NCBI GenBank assembly: GCA_038496675.1
Contig: CM076650.1
Location: forward strand, 24,305,601-24,369,600
Length of the DNA stretch: 64,000 nucleotides
Direction of reading: 5' to 3'
From: Rachycentron canadum
Taxonomy: Eukaryota > Chordata > Actinopteri > Carangiformes > Rachycentridae
A model generated the notes under the pieces. It saw nothing but the letters and a program-made list of their open reading frames with translations, searched no databases and was not told where the DNA came from. This document shows, in pieces, positions 39,875 through 51,808 of the stretch (position 1 is its first letter; each line of letters opens with the position of its first letter). A program made the translations under genes and the position numbers.

Positions 39875-42164
39875 GGAATGATTCTACAAGAGCCTCTATT
39901 CCTACTGTATCTTATATAATCTATAAGGTACAGCTAGCTTGCAATAGCTCCTCCCTTTATGAAGGTCATAATGTTGAGTTTTTATTGAAACTGGTTTAGA
40001 GAGGTATTGATCCAACCCTAGTTTTTGATGCTGTATTATATTAAACAGAGAGTTGATTCTGTTTTTTAGCCTGCATAGGCTCTACTTGGGCAGCACACCC
40101 ACATCAATTAAGATCCACTCAGCCGGATTTCACTCTTTTTAACAAAGTCATTTTCTCTGTGTGCAAATGCCTAGCTAGCATGCCAGTATCCTAGATGTGA
40201 GGCATTTAAGCCACACAAAAGCCAAATAATAAATAATCTGTCCAAGGAGCAAAAAATAATAATTGACAACCAACAAGATACCTGTCATATGTTCACTTTG
40301 CAAACTAGGGCCGGGCGATTTATTGTGTCACTCGCAGCATGCCCCATTATCAGGGGATGTAATAGGTTGTGTTTGTGAGCCACGGAGGGAGCAGGGAGCA
40401 AGTCCAGGGTTTGTTCATGTAACCATGAAGCAATCTAATTTTCTATCGAACTATTTTCACGTTGCTATTGATGAAGTGTCTATTGTCGGTACATATCGTT
40501 CTGGCCCAGGCCTGTTGCAGTCTGTTTTTAAAACCTCCCATTGTGGTGGAGAAAACTTCCTTCAAAGGCTCTTTCCTTAACCCAGACATAAGCAGCATGG
40601 CAGCACAAAATAGGACGGTATTCTTAATATAACTACAACAGTTTGAAAATCCTCTGTATTAGACTCTGTATTATTTATCATATTGCTTGTTGCCTGTGTT
40701 ATTGAAATAGTGTGGTTTGTCTAAACACTATGCACAGCAGAAATCCAAACACACCAACAGACGAACCCCCAGGGCTCCTCCTATACACCTCACTGGATCA
40801 ATAGTCAGACGTCAGGAAAATCCTTGCTCCCGCTCTCTTCTTGAGCCAACTTTGCAAGTTCATTTACACCCGTCTAATCTCCCAAACCCGTTCTGCTCAT
40901 TCTGATTTCTCTTTCAATGTTTCCTGCAGACTGAGACTCATAACATAAGTGTAATAGGGAAGGAGACACTCAATGTGCCCCCACCCCCTGTCATTGCTTC
41001 TTGACAAAATACAGCGTGCATCCCTCAGCCTTTTAAAGAGCCCAGGTGCATTATGGAAATTGTCCTGTCGTGTTCGGTTTCGTAGCATCGTCCTCTGAGC
41101 TTTACAGTCACAGCCCAGCTCATTGTCAGCACTGTGGCTTTGAACACATAGTGGCTGACAGCTTGTACAGAACACACGCACCCGCACTCTGCCTTGTAGG
41201 TTTAGAGTGTTGTGTGTGTGTGATTGCGCTGTAAAAGTGTGAAGAGCGGGAACATAATTTCAGTACTTAAGCATGTGACAACAGTTTAACAGTGTTTGAC
41301 ATGTCCCTTAAATCTGCTCCTCCCCCCATATAAGCCTCTGAAATGTGCTGAGCACAGAGAAGCTGCTGGAAAAGACCAACACTTTGTCAGGGTGAATTAA
41401 AAGAATGCGTTGAGACTGACTGTGGAGGAATGCAAATGTGTGACCTCAAAAGAGGAATCAGAGGTCATGAGGTGATGGGTCAGAGTTGCCATAAAAAGAG
41501 ATGGACTGGCTGCTGTAGTTATTTAGCTATCTTAAGGGGTGATGTTTTTATGGATGTTTTCCTCTTGAAGCTTCCTTTACATGATATATGCAATATGTAC
41601 ATGCAGGTATACGTGTGTGTGCGTGTGTGTGTGTGTAATCTCTTTGCTAATTAGCTTGTCCACGGTATTTTACTCTTTCAGAATTTTCTTTCTGAAAGTG
41701 AAATAATTTTAAAAGCCCCCAGCAGCTCAAACCTAAAGCTGACAGTATTAAGGATTCTCAGAGCAGCACTGATTTTATGTAAGAGCTCTTCAACATGAAC
41801 ATAAACAAAAGGACAAGCCGCACACACAGCAAAGCTACTAACAAGACAGGCTTTTGTGAGATGGCTTTTATTGGGCTTTAGGCTTCACTTTCTATCCTCA
41901 TCTCCTCATAAAGTCACTAAGGATAACAGAGCTGACATTAACTTCTCCTGTTCCTCAGTTTGTCTCAATTTAAGAGGAAAAGTGAAAAGTGGTTGATTTC
42001 TGTTGTGTCTACAACACACATCCACTGACCTGCTCACCAGGTGATGAACTCTGACCTGTATCCAGTGACGTGGTCAAGACTAACTCTGTATCCCAGAGTT
42101 ATATGATGTTATATTTATTTATTATTATTATTTTTTTTTTAAACCAGACTTTAATTGACACATT
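39875..42164. other. kcnq5 intron 1, non-coding
   Basis: No exon recognised. A short (TG)n tract lies near 41611-41636. The frame at 40263-40580 includes agggccgggcgatttatt, a start I associate with fish interspersed repeats, but I cannot define an element. Confidence 0.55.
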
Positions 42165-42330
42165 GTCAGGTGGGCATCTGGTGGCCTAATGGTTAAGGCA
42201 CAAAACACAGAACTGAGACATCCACAGTTCAACCAAAAACTAGAGACCATGTTGCGATGTGGTGTGTTATCATGTTGACACTTGACACCCATCTTCAGTT
42301 TCAGCCTTCATCTCAAATACACACCTGTGG
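42165..42330 (+). repeat. tRNA-derived SINE relic
   Basis: The head ggtggcctaatggttaaggc fits a polymerase III A-box (TGGCCTAATGG) and cagttcaacc about 50 nt later fits a weak B-box, the spacing of a tRNA promoter. The following non-tRNA body and the lack of a foldable acceptor stem make this a SINE, not a tRNA gene. Confidence 0.6.
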
Positions 42331-43867
42331 AGTGTTATGACTATATATTGGCCTCTTGGCAACCAAATGCTAAGTGTAATCAAATTTAATAATATTATTA
42401 ATTATTTTTATCAGTTATTGATTCACTTATTTAAGTTCATTCTTTAGTCTGAAACCTTACTAAAAGGTAATCCACACAGCCAATCCAAATCTATTATTTT
42501 CAGAGGTAGTTTGAAGCTGTTAGACTGAGATCAATTGCTAATGTAGTTTTCATTTTTTTTATTGTGTTTGACCTGATATCTACAAACAAATTCACTGATC
42601 ATTCAAAAAATAAGTGACATATTTGAGTAATAATGGAAAAACATATATTCTGAGCCTCTGTTCTCACTGGAGATGTGACAACCCTAATATACTAAATTCA
42701 TTTGATTTCTGAGTGTACAGAACACCATTGAGATGTGAATTGTGCTTTAGCAACAAGACACAAAGTAAAACATGATAGTGTGTTTTCTTTTTGTCATGTT
42801 TGAATGCCGATAGCAGGTTGATCACACACGTTATCCTCTGTTTTTACAACATGCATTCATTTATAGAATTATTAATTTTTTTTAAATTATTATTAAAATG
42901 TAATTTAGAAACGAGACACATCTTAGTTTGAATAGAAGGGTATTTGAGTGGAATCAGCTGTCGTTATAACTGTACTGACAGAACTTACTGTCTTTAAAAA
43001 TCACTGCAGATCAGATACCATCATGTTTTCCACTGAAAGTAAAAGTAACTGATGAATGTTCTGGCCACTGGTTGAATCAAATGCAGGAGCAGAATTTGGT
43101 TTCAGGACCATGGACAGCATCAGAGGACAAACTCATCTACATGTCATATGAATGAGAGTCTCCTCTGTTGTCCAGAAACCCAGTCAGGTCTGATGATTAC
43201 AGCAGCGTTATCAAGGTGGTGTGAACACATGACGGACGTCAAAAGACTGTTTGACAGTTTACATGTTTGGATGCAGAGGCTGCACTGATTCCCTTTTCCT
43301 GTTGTATGTATCTCGGTTCACTTTATAAAAAGTCCCTCACCTGACACAGAAGTCAAATGCATATCTGACACAGGAAGGGGTGGAGTTAGAAATGTTTGAA
43401 TGGCGGAGTCATACTGGGCAACAAATTCAACGAAGGGAGAATGTTTTAAGACTCAAATTTGATGAGTGTTTTGAGTGATGATGATAATAATAATAATTAT
43501 TATTATTATTATTCAGTGTACTAAATGGGCTGCAAATAAACAATTTTAAACTTTCTAATATTAAATAATATCAGTAAATTGCTGCTATTTTATACAATAA
43601 CACTCCTCCTACACAGGTGCATGACCTCAATTCATGGTGACAGATGATAGCCTACATTGCATTGATGCAGTTTGTGTGCATCGTCATTAGTGTAGCACCT
43701 CATTTTCAAATAAATCAATTATATTATGCAAATCAGAACAACACTCACCACTTGTTCAGTGGTGCTGGGTCTCTCTCTGTTTGTATGTGAGTGGAGGAGG
43801 GGTGGGCAGCGCTTTTGAAAGAAGTGTTTGGGTGAGTGGGTGGAAGGACAGATGTCCCTGTGTGTGG

Positions 43868-43917
<50 letters not shown>

Positions 43918-45363
43918 GCCAGAGTAATTTCCAGCCACTGCTGCTAAGAGCGATCACTCTGAAACCCTGCAAATGAATTCTGCCACCTATGAGTGCAGGA
44001 CATCATGACACACGGGGACCAAGGCCGGCTGAGAAAACTGGTTCATGGGATTAATTAGTGAACTTTGTTGAGTGCTTAATGACACTGTCGGGGGGGGGTT
44101 TCAGTAGCTCTCTACCCCCTTTAAAGTAAAAATATTCAAAATGGAAACATGAGTTAGGCTATAGATGAAGGGAGTTGATTGTCACTCTGTAATTTTCGGT
44201 CTGACAACCTTGTGAGTGCGAGAGGCGTAGGTGTGCCGGTGACAAGGAGCTTGCTTTTCAGCTGTCAGCACCACAATGCTTGTCACTAGATGTTTTCCTC
44301 CAATCAAAATTACATTATTCAAATCTTTAGAAATGTCAACAGAGCAAACCTCAAACTTTTGATACTGTATGGTTTTTAATTCACTATGAACCATTTGGCA
44401 GCCCTGTGAGCCATGTGACAGAGCAGGAGGAGAACGTATGGGTCAGGAAATCATGACATAACCATGCTCGCGGCTATGGAAAATTTTGACCTTATCTGGG
44501 CTCTGTGGATGTCAGAGAGGGTCTGACTGGGGTCAGGACAGCACAGTCCTGCACTGTACTGAAGGCTACGGGACAGTGACCTACTCTGTACACCCACAAT
44601 TTTCACACAGGCGCCATTCAAATGCTGGGCTTCTACTGATTGACCCATTCTCAAACTTATAAAACTTCCTTTTAATTTATGTGATAATCTGAGGTCAATC
44701 TGGCACCAAGGGGCTGATAGTAAGGAGTCCTCAGTCTCTACTTTTATACACCTGTGGAGCTGGAGAAACTGTATTATATAGTATAGAGCCAATGTCACAT
44801 TGCCAGTAATAACATTTTTGCATGCATAAAACTATTATATTGGGAAAAACCTAATTACTCCAATGATTTAGAAATAGACCTGTTGTGAACATGACACTGA
44901 CTACATGGCAGTAAACTTGTAACAGCTGAGGGCACATTAGGGCTGTGTGTTCTTCTGTTAGCACATATCAGGTGTGTAATAAGTGTTCAGTTTATAGCTC
45001 CTAAGATATTCCTATTGTATCAAGCCCTATTCGTAGGGTTACACAGTTTTCAGCTGCCATTTATTCACTCATGGCGATTAAACATTATCCACTCGTGCAC
45101 CAAATCTGAAGCCAGTGCAGGGGCACAGTTCATGCAGCTTCAGTGTATGCTCATTTGTCAGGTAGAGACATAATCACAGCTCATCCCAAGCATTTTGAAG
45201 TGGAAACATACCTGTGTCAGTACGGTGAATCTTCTCATGTAAGCAGATACAGAGTTTTCTCATCTTCGTCTGTTGTATTGCTGACAGAGTCGCTGTTGAA
45301 AGCACATTTCCAGCCCTCAGTGATCAAGTTACCCTCATTATTAAATTGTTCAGAGCGTTACCA
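42331..45363. other. kcnq5 intron 1, non-coding
   Basis: No exon recognised. Contains an (ATA)n(ATT)n palindromic tract near 43483-43513 and the (GT)n tract at 43869-43915. Confidence 0.6.
43869..43915. repeat. (GT)n microsatellite
   Basis: About 47 bp of alternating GT. Confidence 0.97.
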
Positions 45364-45595
45364 CCAGTGAGTGGCTGTGGCTCAAGAGGTACAGTGGGTC
45401 ATCCATTAATAGGAGGGTTGTGATTTGATTCCTGGCTTCGCCTGTCCGCTTTATGAACTGTCCTTGGGCAGCATGTGTGAATGTGTGTATTGTATGTGTA
45501 GGAAAAATAACTGTATGAATCTTTATGAAAAGGTGGCTTCAACTGTAAAGTGCATTGAATGGTTGATAAGATAAGTGCCACACAAGTCCATTTCG
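45364..45595 (+). repeat. tRNA-derived SINE, nearly complete
   Basis: Starts gagtggctgtggctcaagag with A-box TGGCTCAAGAGG and a B-box-like tttgattcctgg about 50 nt later. It continues with ctgtccttgggcagca and tgtaaagtgcattgaatggt and ends acaagtccattt, the order of a common teleost SINE. Confidence 0.8.
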
Positions 45596-46976
45596 CAGTG
45601 TCAGTTAATCAACCAGAACTGACATAAAGCCAATTAGCACTACAACTTTTTTAACCTTTCAGTACTTGTTAAAGCTGGTTTCTATTTTATTTTCAGTCAT
45701 GTTGAATAATATAACTACTCCTGCTGCTCCTATTAAATATATTTGTTACAATAAATAACACATTTGAAATTTTGCTCATTATTTTTATGCACATGGAGTT
45801 ATAATGTGTCTACTTCTCAGGCAGACATTATTTAACAATGAAAGTGTGAAGAAATCACACATGTGTTTACTTGCATTTATAAAAGCTGACATATTGTATT
45901 GTGGAATGACAAAAAACAGGCTGTGAGCACTACTTTCTTTGTTCAAATGTTTGGATTTTTGAGGGCACAGGCAAAAATATAACTCTCTGATTTCAGAAAC
46001 TCAAATAAAATGGCTGTAGCAATTGTGTTATACAATATAAGACTATATAGTAAATGGTGAATGATTTCACAGACAGGCCGAGTGTTTATTGTCAGATTTC
46101 TGTCAGGATCAGGAGGTAAATCTGTCTGTTTCATCTCTGTGATTAGGTTCATGATGAAGTGAGAGCTTTTTGCACAAATTTAGAGCCCTAAAGGTTAGAT
46201 CCCACAAAAAGGTCTCCAAATTGAATTACGATTGTGTAACTGCACAAACATAAAGCAGGACATGACTGAAACAAGCCACGTTTGCCCACTATAACCTCTC
46301 GTTGTGAAAAGAAAGAATGCACACAGCATTTCGACCAGTCTTTCTCCAGCGGGCTTAAGAGGAGATCTGGGATGATAAAACACAGATGTGCTCTCACCAT
46401 ATTACATCAAGAGCCACCATAACTCCAAAGCCCAGGCTCATATTTCAAACAACAATGTGCTTTTGGAAGATTCATGTGATGGGGGAAAAAAAAAAAACAT
46501 GTTATGGTTGTGAAGATGGAAAGGCTACAGTTTCCTGGTGGAGGGAGCAACAGTCAGAGTGTGGAAATGGTCGGATGTTGCTTGTTTTCCAATAGCCGCT
46601 GTTTCACTGCTTGTTTCTTGCAAATCATGTTGCACAAACAAGCATGATTAACTGGATATCTCAGGAAATTGAATAATAGCTGGGCCCATGGTTCACTGCA
46701 GAGAGGAAATAAGTTCTTTGATTGTGCTGCCAGGTTGTTCGTGCACTGCTCTTCCTTCAGTGCCAAAGTGGGTTCATGAGTTTTTGACAGAGGAAAAAAC
46801 AGACTCTGAGCTCAGCAGACTGTTTGTGACCAGTGGAAATTGTGTTTTGGAATCTGTGATTTGATGTGCTGGTCAGTTCGGTGGATTCAGAGCTCAGACC
46901 ACTGATGTAATCCTGTTGTGTGTGTATGTTGGTGTTGACTGTTCTCCATTTTGTCTTCCCCTTGCGCTTTGCTCAG
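45596..46976 (+). other. kcnq5 intron 1, 3' end
   Basis: AT-rich sequence leading to the exon 2 acceptor; the last 60 nt include a pyrimidine-rich tract (ttgtcttccccttgcgcttt). No other feature seen. Confidence 0.75.
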
Positions 46977-47067
46977 ATTCATCTTGGTCTTCAGCTGCCT
47001 GGTGCTCTCTGTGTTCTCAACCATCCCAGCTCATCAGGACTTCTCTTCCTACTGTCTCCTTATCCTG
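46977..47067 (+). CDS. kcnq5: kcnq5 exon 2: end of S1, S1-S2 loop, start of S2
   Basis: Internal coding exon of a Kv7 (KCNQ) potassium channel subunit, a plasma-membrane protein that assembles as a tetramer and carries slow non-inactivating M-type current. After one base that completes a split codon, it reads FILVFSCLVLSVFSTIP then AHQDFSSYCLLIL: the second half of S1, the short extracellular loop and the first residues of S2. It is bounded by an acceptor (gctcag/attc) and a donor (ctg/gtaaga). Its length of 91 nt equals exon 2 of mammalian KCNQ genes as I recall them. The STIP and SxCLLIL residues fit KCNQ5 better than KCNQ2 (STIKEY...LYIL). The preceding exon must end in phase 2 and is outside the window. 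Confidence 0.95.
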
Positions 47068-47189
47068 GTAAGAAACCAGACAACCATAAAAATTATGTTT
47101 TCTCCCTATTCCCTATAATGTTTTTTTAATTGCCAAGAAATTCACACTAGAGTATCACTATTAAACCCTGACAGTGAAATTAAATTTCT

Positions 47190-47400
47190 GGCCAAACATA
47201 CTGTATGCCTGGGCACTTGGCCTGAGTCTGGCCCATATACTTCCACATCTGGCCAGAATCTGACTGTTTTTAAGGGGATTTTCTGTTTGTTTGTTTGCAT
47301 TTTACAATCATGTAGAACTGGGTGTATTCTGGGCCAGAGGAAAACAAGCATTTGGGCCAGATTTATTATGCTGTCTGAGAATAGGCTGGCCAGATATATG
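47190..47400. repeat. degenerate TGGCC-rich repeat
   Basis: Repeated words such as tctggcccatata, atctggccagaatctg, ctgggccagagg and tttgggccagattt suggest an old minisatellite of the GGGCCAGAT type found in fish. Copies are too eroded to give a unit length. Confidence 0.4.
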
Positions 47401-47870
47401 AGATCAGTGAATATGTTAGTTAATAAGCAGTGAGAAATCATAGCACAGCAGAAATGTCAAAGTTGTTTAGGAACTCTTTCCCTGACATATTTTTACAGTG
47501 TGGATGCTCCTGGACAGTATCTGTATCAACAATGTGTTTGCTGGTTTAAAAAATTTACCATCAGGCCAGTGTACAGTACAATCTAAACTATTAAACTCTC
47601 AAATATCAATTTCAGCATTACCTTCAAAAATTGTGTGCTGTTTCAAATACAGTCATTTTCATCTAATTTAATATCATTATGTTGCACCTCTCAACACCGT
47701 TTTAATAAACAGCTGCCGTGCACTCAGTGATGTTCTCTAATGATGACATCATGCGATTTTACTGTTTCTCTGAGGAGATGCCACATTCACTGTGTGACCC
47801 CATTTGATGTGATATGATTAAGCACAATGTTGGACCAGTTCCTGTTAGTATAATTAGCTCACAAACATAC

Positions 47871-47874
<4 letters not shown>

Positions 47875-47937
<63 letters not shown>
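47875..47937. repeat. (CA)n microsatellite
   Basis: About 63 bp of uninterrupted CA. Confidence 0.98.
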
Positions 47938-47938
<1 letters not shown>

Positions 47939-48184
47939 GAAGCATCTTCCAAGTTAATCAGGGCTGTAGTCAAATAGCAAAAATCTTTTCTTTTCTTTCA
48001 ATTGCCTTTGACTTCATTATTAAAAAAAAAAACAAAAATTTGAATATTGTTTCTAAGCCTTCTCCACTGTCATGAATACAATTTTATTTGAAAAATTCAG
48101 AATTCGGGCCCATAAAAGTCAGTAAATGGTGGAATATTAACTCCCCCTTTTAACATAAGCATACAATTCACTGATCCAGTTGTC

Positions 48185-48220
48185 AAGAATTATGACCATT
48201 TAGTAATGGTCATAATTCTT
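48185..48220. other. perfect 16-bp stem-loop in intron 2
   Basis: AAGAATTATGACCATT, loop TAGT, then its exact reverse complement. No pairing extends beyond the arms, so it is too short for a microRNA precursor. Confidence 0.9.
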
Positions 48221-48699
48221 CAACCCTTCAGTCCCCCATGGCTTAAAATACAACCGCAACTCTTTAAAGTTTGTGTGTGAGAAAAAGATTGTTCAGGCTT
48301 CAGATCAGTGACTGATCTGTTTAATGTCAGCTCTCAAACTGGTAACTTTACTCACTGGGAGGGATTGAGCTACCAGTGGCACAAAATCCTCTTTAACAGA
48401 CTCTATGACTAAACATGTTTCAAATGCCTCTGATTTTTGATTTTTTTTTTTTTTTTTTTACTGATCATGATTGCCCCGACAACTGCAGCCACCATTTTAC
48501 AAATCGCACTGTGCTAGTTGCAGCACAGTGTTGTCATCTGCAGTAATGTTAGCTGAATCAATATGTGTGCCTTAACAGACGGCCTGATTGCATTAATGAT
48601 GTGTGGTGATATTTGATGATGTATTTGTAATCTACACTGACAAGAAAAGCCACATTAGTGTCCTCTGTTGCAATAACTGCTCCCATTTCTGTTTGTCAG

Positions 48700-48826
48700 G
48701 AGTTTGTGATGATCGTGGTGTTCGGGTTAGAGTACATCATCCGTATCTGGTCGGCAGGATGCTGCTGTCGCTACAGAGGATGGCAGGGACGACTGCGCTT
48801 TGCCAGAAAGCCCTTTTGTGTAATAG
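48700..48826 (+). CDS. kcnq5: kcnq5 exon 3: S2 and S2-S3 linker
   Basis: Coding exon for S2 and the cytoplasmic S2-S3 linker. It reads EFVMIVVFGLEYIIRIWSAG followed by CCCRYRGWQGRLRFARKPF and CVI, ending on the first base of the next codon. The CCCRYRGWxGRLRFARKPFCVI block is a KCNQ family signature; the basic linker is known to contribute to phosphoinositide (PIP2) control of the voltage sensor. GLExIIRIWSAG matches KCNQ5 more closely than KCNQ4 (GLEYIVRVW). The acceptor is tttgtcag/gag and the donor atag/gtgagc. The 127-nt length equals the family exon 3. Intron 2 before it is about 1.6 kb. Confidence 0.97.
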
Positions 48827-49293
48827 GTGAGCAAAAGTTTCTGTTGAGTCTCCCCTGTGGACACACCCTCTAATAGCAGTAATATTTTCCAGCCACAGTA
48901 TCATTTCTTCTCCTTCACCGCTTCACCTTTCAGTTGCCCCCTGCTTGCCCTCTAGTGGACTGTGGTTGTCGCAATTTGATGTTAGACGTAAGCACGGTTC
49001 CGCAGCACGCTATTGACTGTAGTTTGCTCGTGTCATTTTCAGTTGTGGTCAGAGCTCATAAGCGCAGAGAGCATTTACGTAATGAGGTTGCATTAACTGC
49101 CTTTTATTCTTTCCACTGTTTAGACATGGATCTCTGCTGCTTCTCGGAAAGGAGAGTAGGGTGCTTGAGGGAAGGAGAGCAGGGCTGAGAGGTCATGCAG
49201 GGTGCAATGAGCTCCTGTCAGACTCAGTAGCGGGTGCTCCTGTTTGACAGTGCAGAGGGTATGTGAGCAAAGTAAAGGGGTGAAAATGAAGTT

Positions 49294-49318
49294 TGAGAGA
49301 GAGAGAGAGAGAGAGAGA
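49294..49318. repeat. (GA)n microsatellite
   Basis: Short pure GA run in intron 3. Confidence 0.95.
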
Positions 49319-50189
49319 CAAAAAAATGAGAGAACTGATGGTGTGAAAATGAGCTGAACACAGAGCAACTAAGCAAACAGGGAGACATTACATTTCTGTG
49401 GCTTTCACAGATAAAATTAATTAATCAATTTGAACTTAAATGTAAATGTGCATTCATGTCTCCATAATAAAGCGCACCTCTAATATTTTGAGATGTAATG
49501 AAATTTAATATGCTTACAAGAGAGAAATAAAATAAAAAAGATTGTTAATATTGCTGGAAAATTGCTGACAGACATCAGTTCAGTTTGTTAAGGAGTCATT
49601 CCTCCGAGTCATTTTAATTATCTACCTGTTTGATCTAAGACACTTAATGTTTTGTTTTTTTTTTAAATAGAAAAAAACCCATCTTAATTCATTGCTACAA
49701 CAGATTAATTTCAAAATGAATTTCATTTCTATATGAAATCACAACTGAGCATGAAAGAAGATGCTTGGCCTTGTGATCAGTATGTATGACACTCATTTAT
49801 CTCTGCTTCAACTACATCATAGTCTCAATCAGTGTATAGATGACATTAGAAGATGGATCAACAGTGAGTCATTCTCTGATTAAGACCACGAGATGTTGTT
49901 GAAAACTCCTCAAGGTCGTTTCTTTCAGTTCAACGATAGGAAGTCACTATCTATCTGTGCGTGTGTGTGAGAAAGATCAATAAAACTAAAAAATGTCATT
50001 TGGCAATCACAATGACAGTGAGTGCACACAACGCAGCATTTGATTGAGGACAGCATGACACTCTATGTGGATGCACTGTACTGTCTAAAGTATGAGATTT
50101 GAGACACAGCACAAGAGTGACAATAATTAACTGAAATTAAAACTGAAATGTGATTTGAATAAGTTATTATGACCACTGGAGTCAAACAC

Positions 50190-50210
50190 CTTCTTCTTCT
50201 TCTTCTTCTT
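50190..50210. repeat. (CTT)n microsatellite
   Basis: About seven CTT units in intron 3. Confidence 0.95.
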
Positions 50211-50838
50211 CAGTGATGACTGCAGCTTAAGGAGGTAAATTATGGAGCTGCATTGTGGGAAATGTAGGATTCTGTTTTTTATTCTGATTCTGTGTGTCAG
50301 CATTGGATGCTTTGCTGCTTTTTTGTTTTGGTTGAAGCAAAGGCAGAAATAGGTGCTCCCGCTTCATCCACACACACATTCTTATCAAATGCACCTACAC
50401 ATGAACACAACCCTCTGTCGTACACCTCCTTCAGATTTTTTTTTTCTCTTTACACTTTCAAAGGGCGTGAACCTGCTTGATACCCTTATCTCCTGGATGT
50501 CATGAATGTATTTTTCATGGTGCAGCTGCTGATTTTTTCCCTGTTCTCTTTTCCTGCAGTGAGTCAACTGGTATTTGGTTTATAGCAGAAACCATCAGCC
50601 ACACCTTGGTCAACATTTTCTCTCTCTCTCAAAAAAACAAAACAAAAAAAAACAACGCATGGGTAGGGTTTCACATGGCGCGTCACTGAAATGGAGGATC
50701 TATTTGTGAGCGGAGCAAAGGGGGAAAGAAGAAAAATGTTTTTTTTTTTCTTGAGTGAAAGGAGCTTTATTTGTCTGTGTTCTTTGTGGGTTTGATGTTA
50801 TGAATTTGCTTGTTGCGGTTTCCTCTGGACTCAAATCA

Positions 50839-50839
<1 letters not shown>

Positions 50840-50918
<79 letters not shown>
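50840..50918. repeat. (TG)n microsatellite
   Basis: About 79 bp of TG with a single T insertion near its start, in intron 3. Confidence 0.97.
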
Positions 50919-50919
<1 letters not shown>

Positions 50920-51632
50920 TGTCCATGTCTTTGTTTGTTGATCTTTGTGTATGTGTCTGCCACAGTTTGCAGCACATACAGTAATACAGTTGGTCTGCAC
51001 TTGTGCACTCCAGGATGTTTTTATGAGAAAGTGTCATATGTAGCATGGAGATCTTGATCATTTATGAGTATGTATTGTTGTATTCTTCCTGGAACATCTC
51101 TTGTATCCTCCTCACTGTCATGTTTGTGTCTCCAGCAGATCGATGTGGTAGCCAGGCGACCTGTATGAACATATAGTGTATATAGGAAGAGTACACAGTA
51201 CAGCATTGTACTGTTGATGCCCATGGCACCTTATGTCAGCTCCAGTAATGTGGAGCCTTTGTTGGGATAATTTGCCACAGTGAGGGGTGACAGAGAGATG
51301 ACAGCAGTGAGTTACTCTTACTGCAGCAGAGTGATAAACATCATGGCAGATCCATATATTCTGACCCCCAAGGCTTGAATGACCATCCAGGCTGTCTGTT
51401 TGAAGGCCAGTTTCACATTAAGATCAATATTAATAAGATATACTTGCCTTTAGGGGTGAACACTCTTTCTCTTTCTGCCCCTTTTCTTTTACTTGTTGTT
51501 TCCCAGTATTTAGCTAATACTAAATTTAAAAAAATCTTGCTTTCATGACTAATTCTTAATGAATTATAGGCATTGCTCATTTTGTTTTCTTTTGGTGAGC
51601 CCTTGTGTGTGTGTTCCTGCTTTGCCTTCCAG

Positions 51633-51808
51633 ACATCATAGTATTGATAGCCTCGGTGGCGGTGGTGTCAGCGGGCAGTCAGGGCAACATCTTCGCCACC
51701 TCAGTCCTGCGCAGCCTGCGTTTTCTGCAGATCCTGCGTATGGTGCGTATGGACCGAAGAGGAGGCACCTGGAAGCTGCTGGGCTCTGTGGTTTACGCAC
51801 ACAGCAAG
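51633..51808 (+). CDS. kcnq5: kcnq5 exon 4: S3, S4 voltage sensor, S4-S5 linker
   Basis: Coding exon for S3 (DIIVLIASVAVVSAGSQGN), the S4 voltage sensor and the S4-S5 linker. S4 reads SVLRSLRFLQILRMVRMDRR, with the Kv7 spacing of arginines and glutamine at the third charge position, as in other Kv7 subunits. It continues GGTWKLLGSVVYAHSK, the S4-S5 linker that couples the sensor to the gate. The exon is 176 nt, equal to family exon 4, with acceptor cttccag/acat and donor agcaag/gtaggc. Compared with human KCNQ5 as I remember it, small differences are SAGSQGN for SAKTQGN and SVLRS for SALRS. Both are substitutions, not damage. Confidence 0.97.

Larger units (their letters stand above)
47068..48699 (+). 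other. kcnq5 intron 2
   Basis: GT-AG intron of about 1.6 kb. It holds a degenerate stretch rich in TGGCC/GGGCCAGA words (about 47190-47400), a long (CA)n microsatellite (47875-47937) and a perfect 16-bp hairpin (48185-48220). I see no further exon. Confidence 0.9.
48827..51632 (+). other. kcnq5 intron 3
   Basis: GT-AG intron of about 2.8 kb. Contents are a (GA)n run (49294-49318), a (CTT)n run (50190-50210) and a long (TG)n microsatellite (50840-50918). Short open frames over the TG tract are repeat translations. No extra exon recognised. Confidence 0.9.

Noticed and set aside
42165..42240. Possible tRNA gene
   Set aside because: A- and B-box-like words are present but no acceptor or anticodon stem can be formed, and the sequence continues into a SINE body. 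The same holds at 39640-39777 and 45364-45595.
44451..44798. 115-residue open frame on the minus strand
   Set aside because: No recognisable family or exon borders; length is within chance for 64 kb of both strands.
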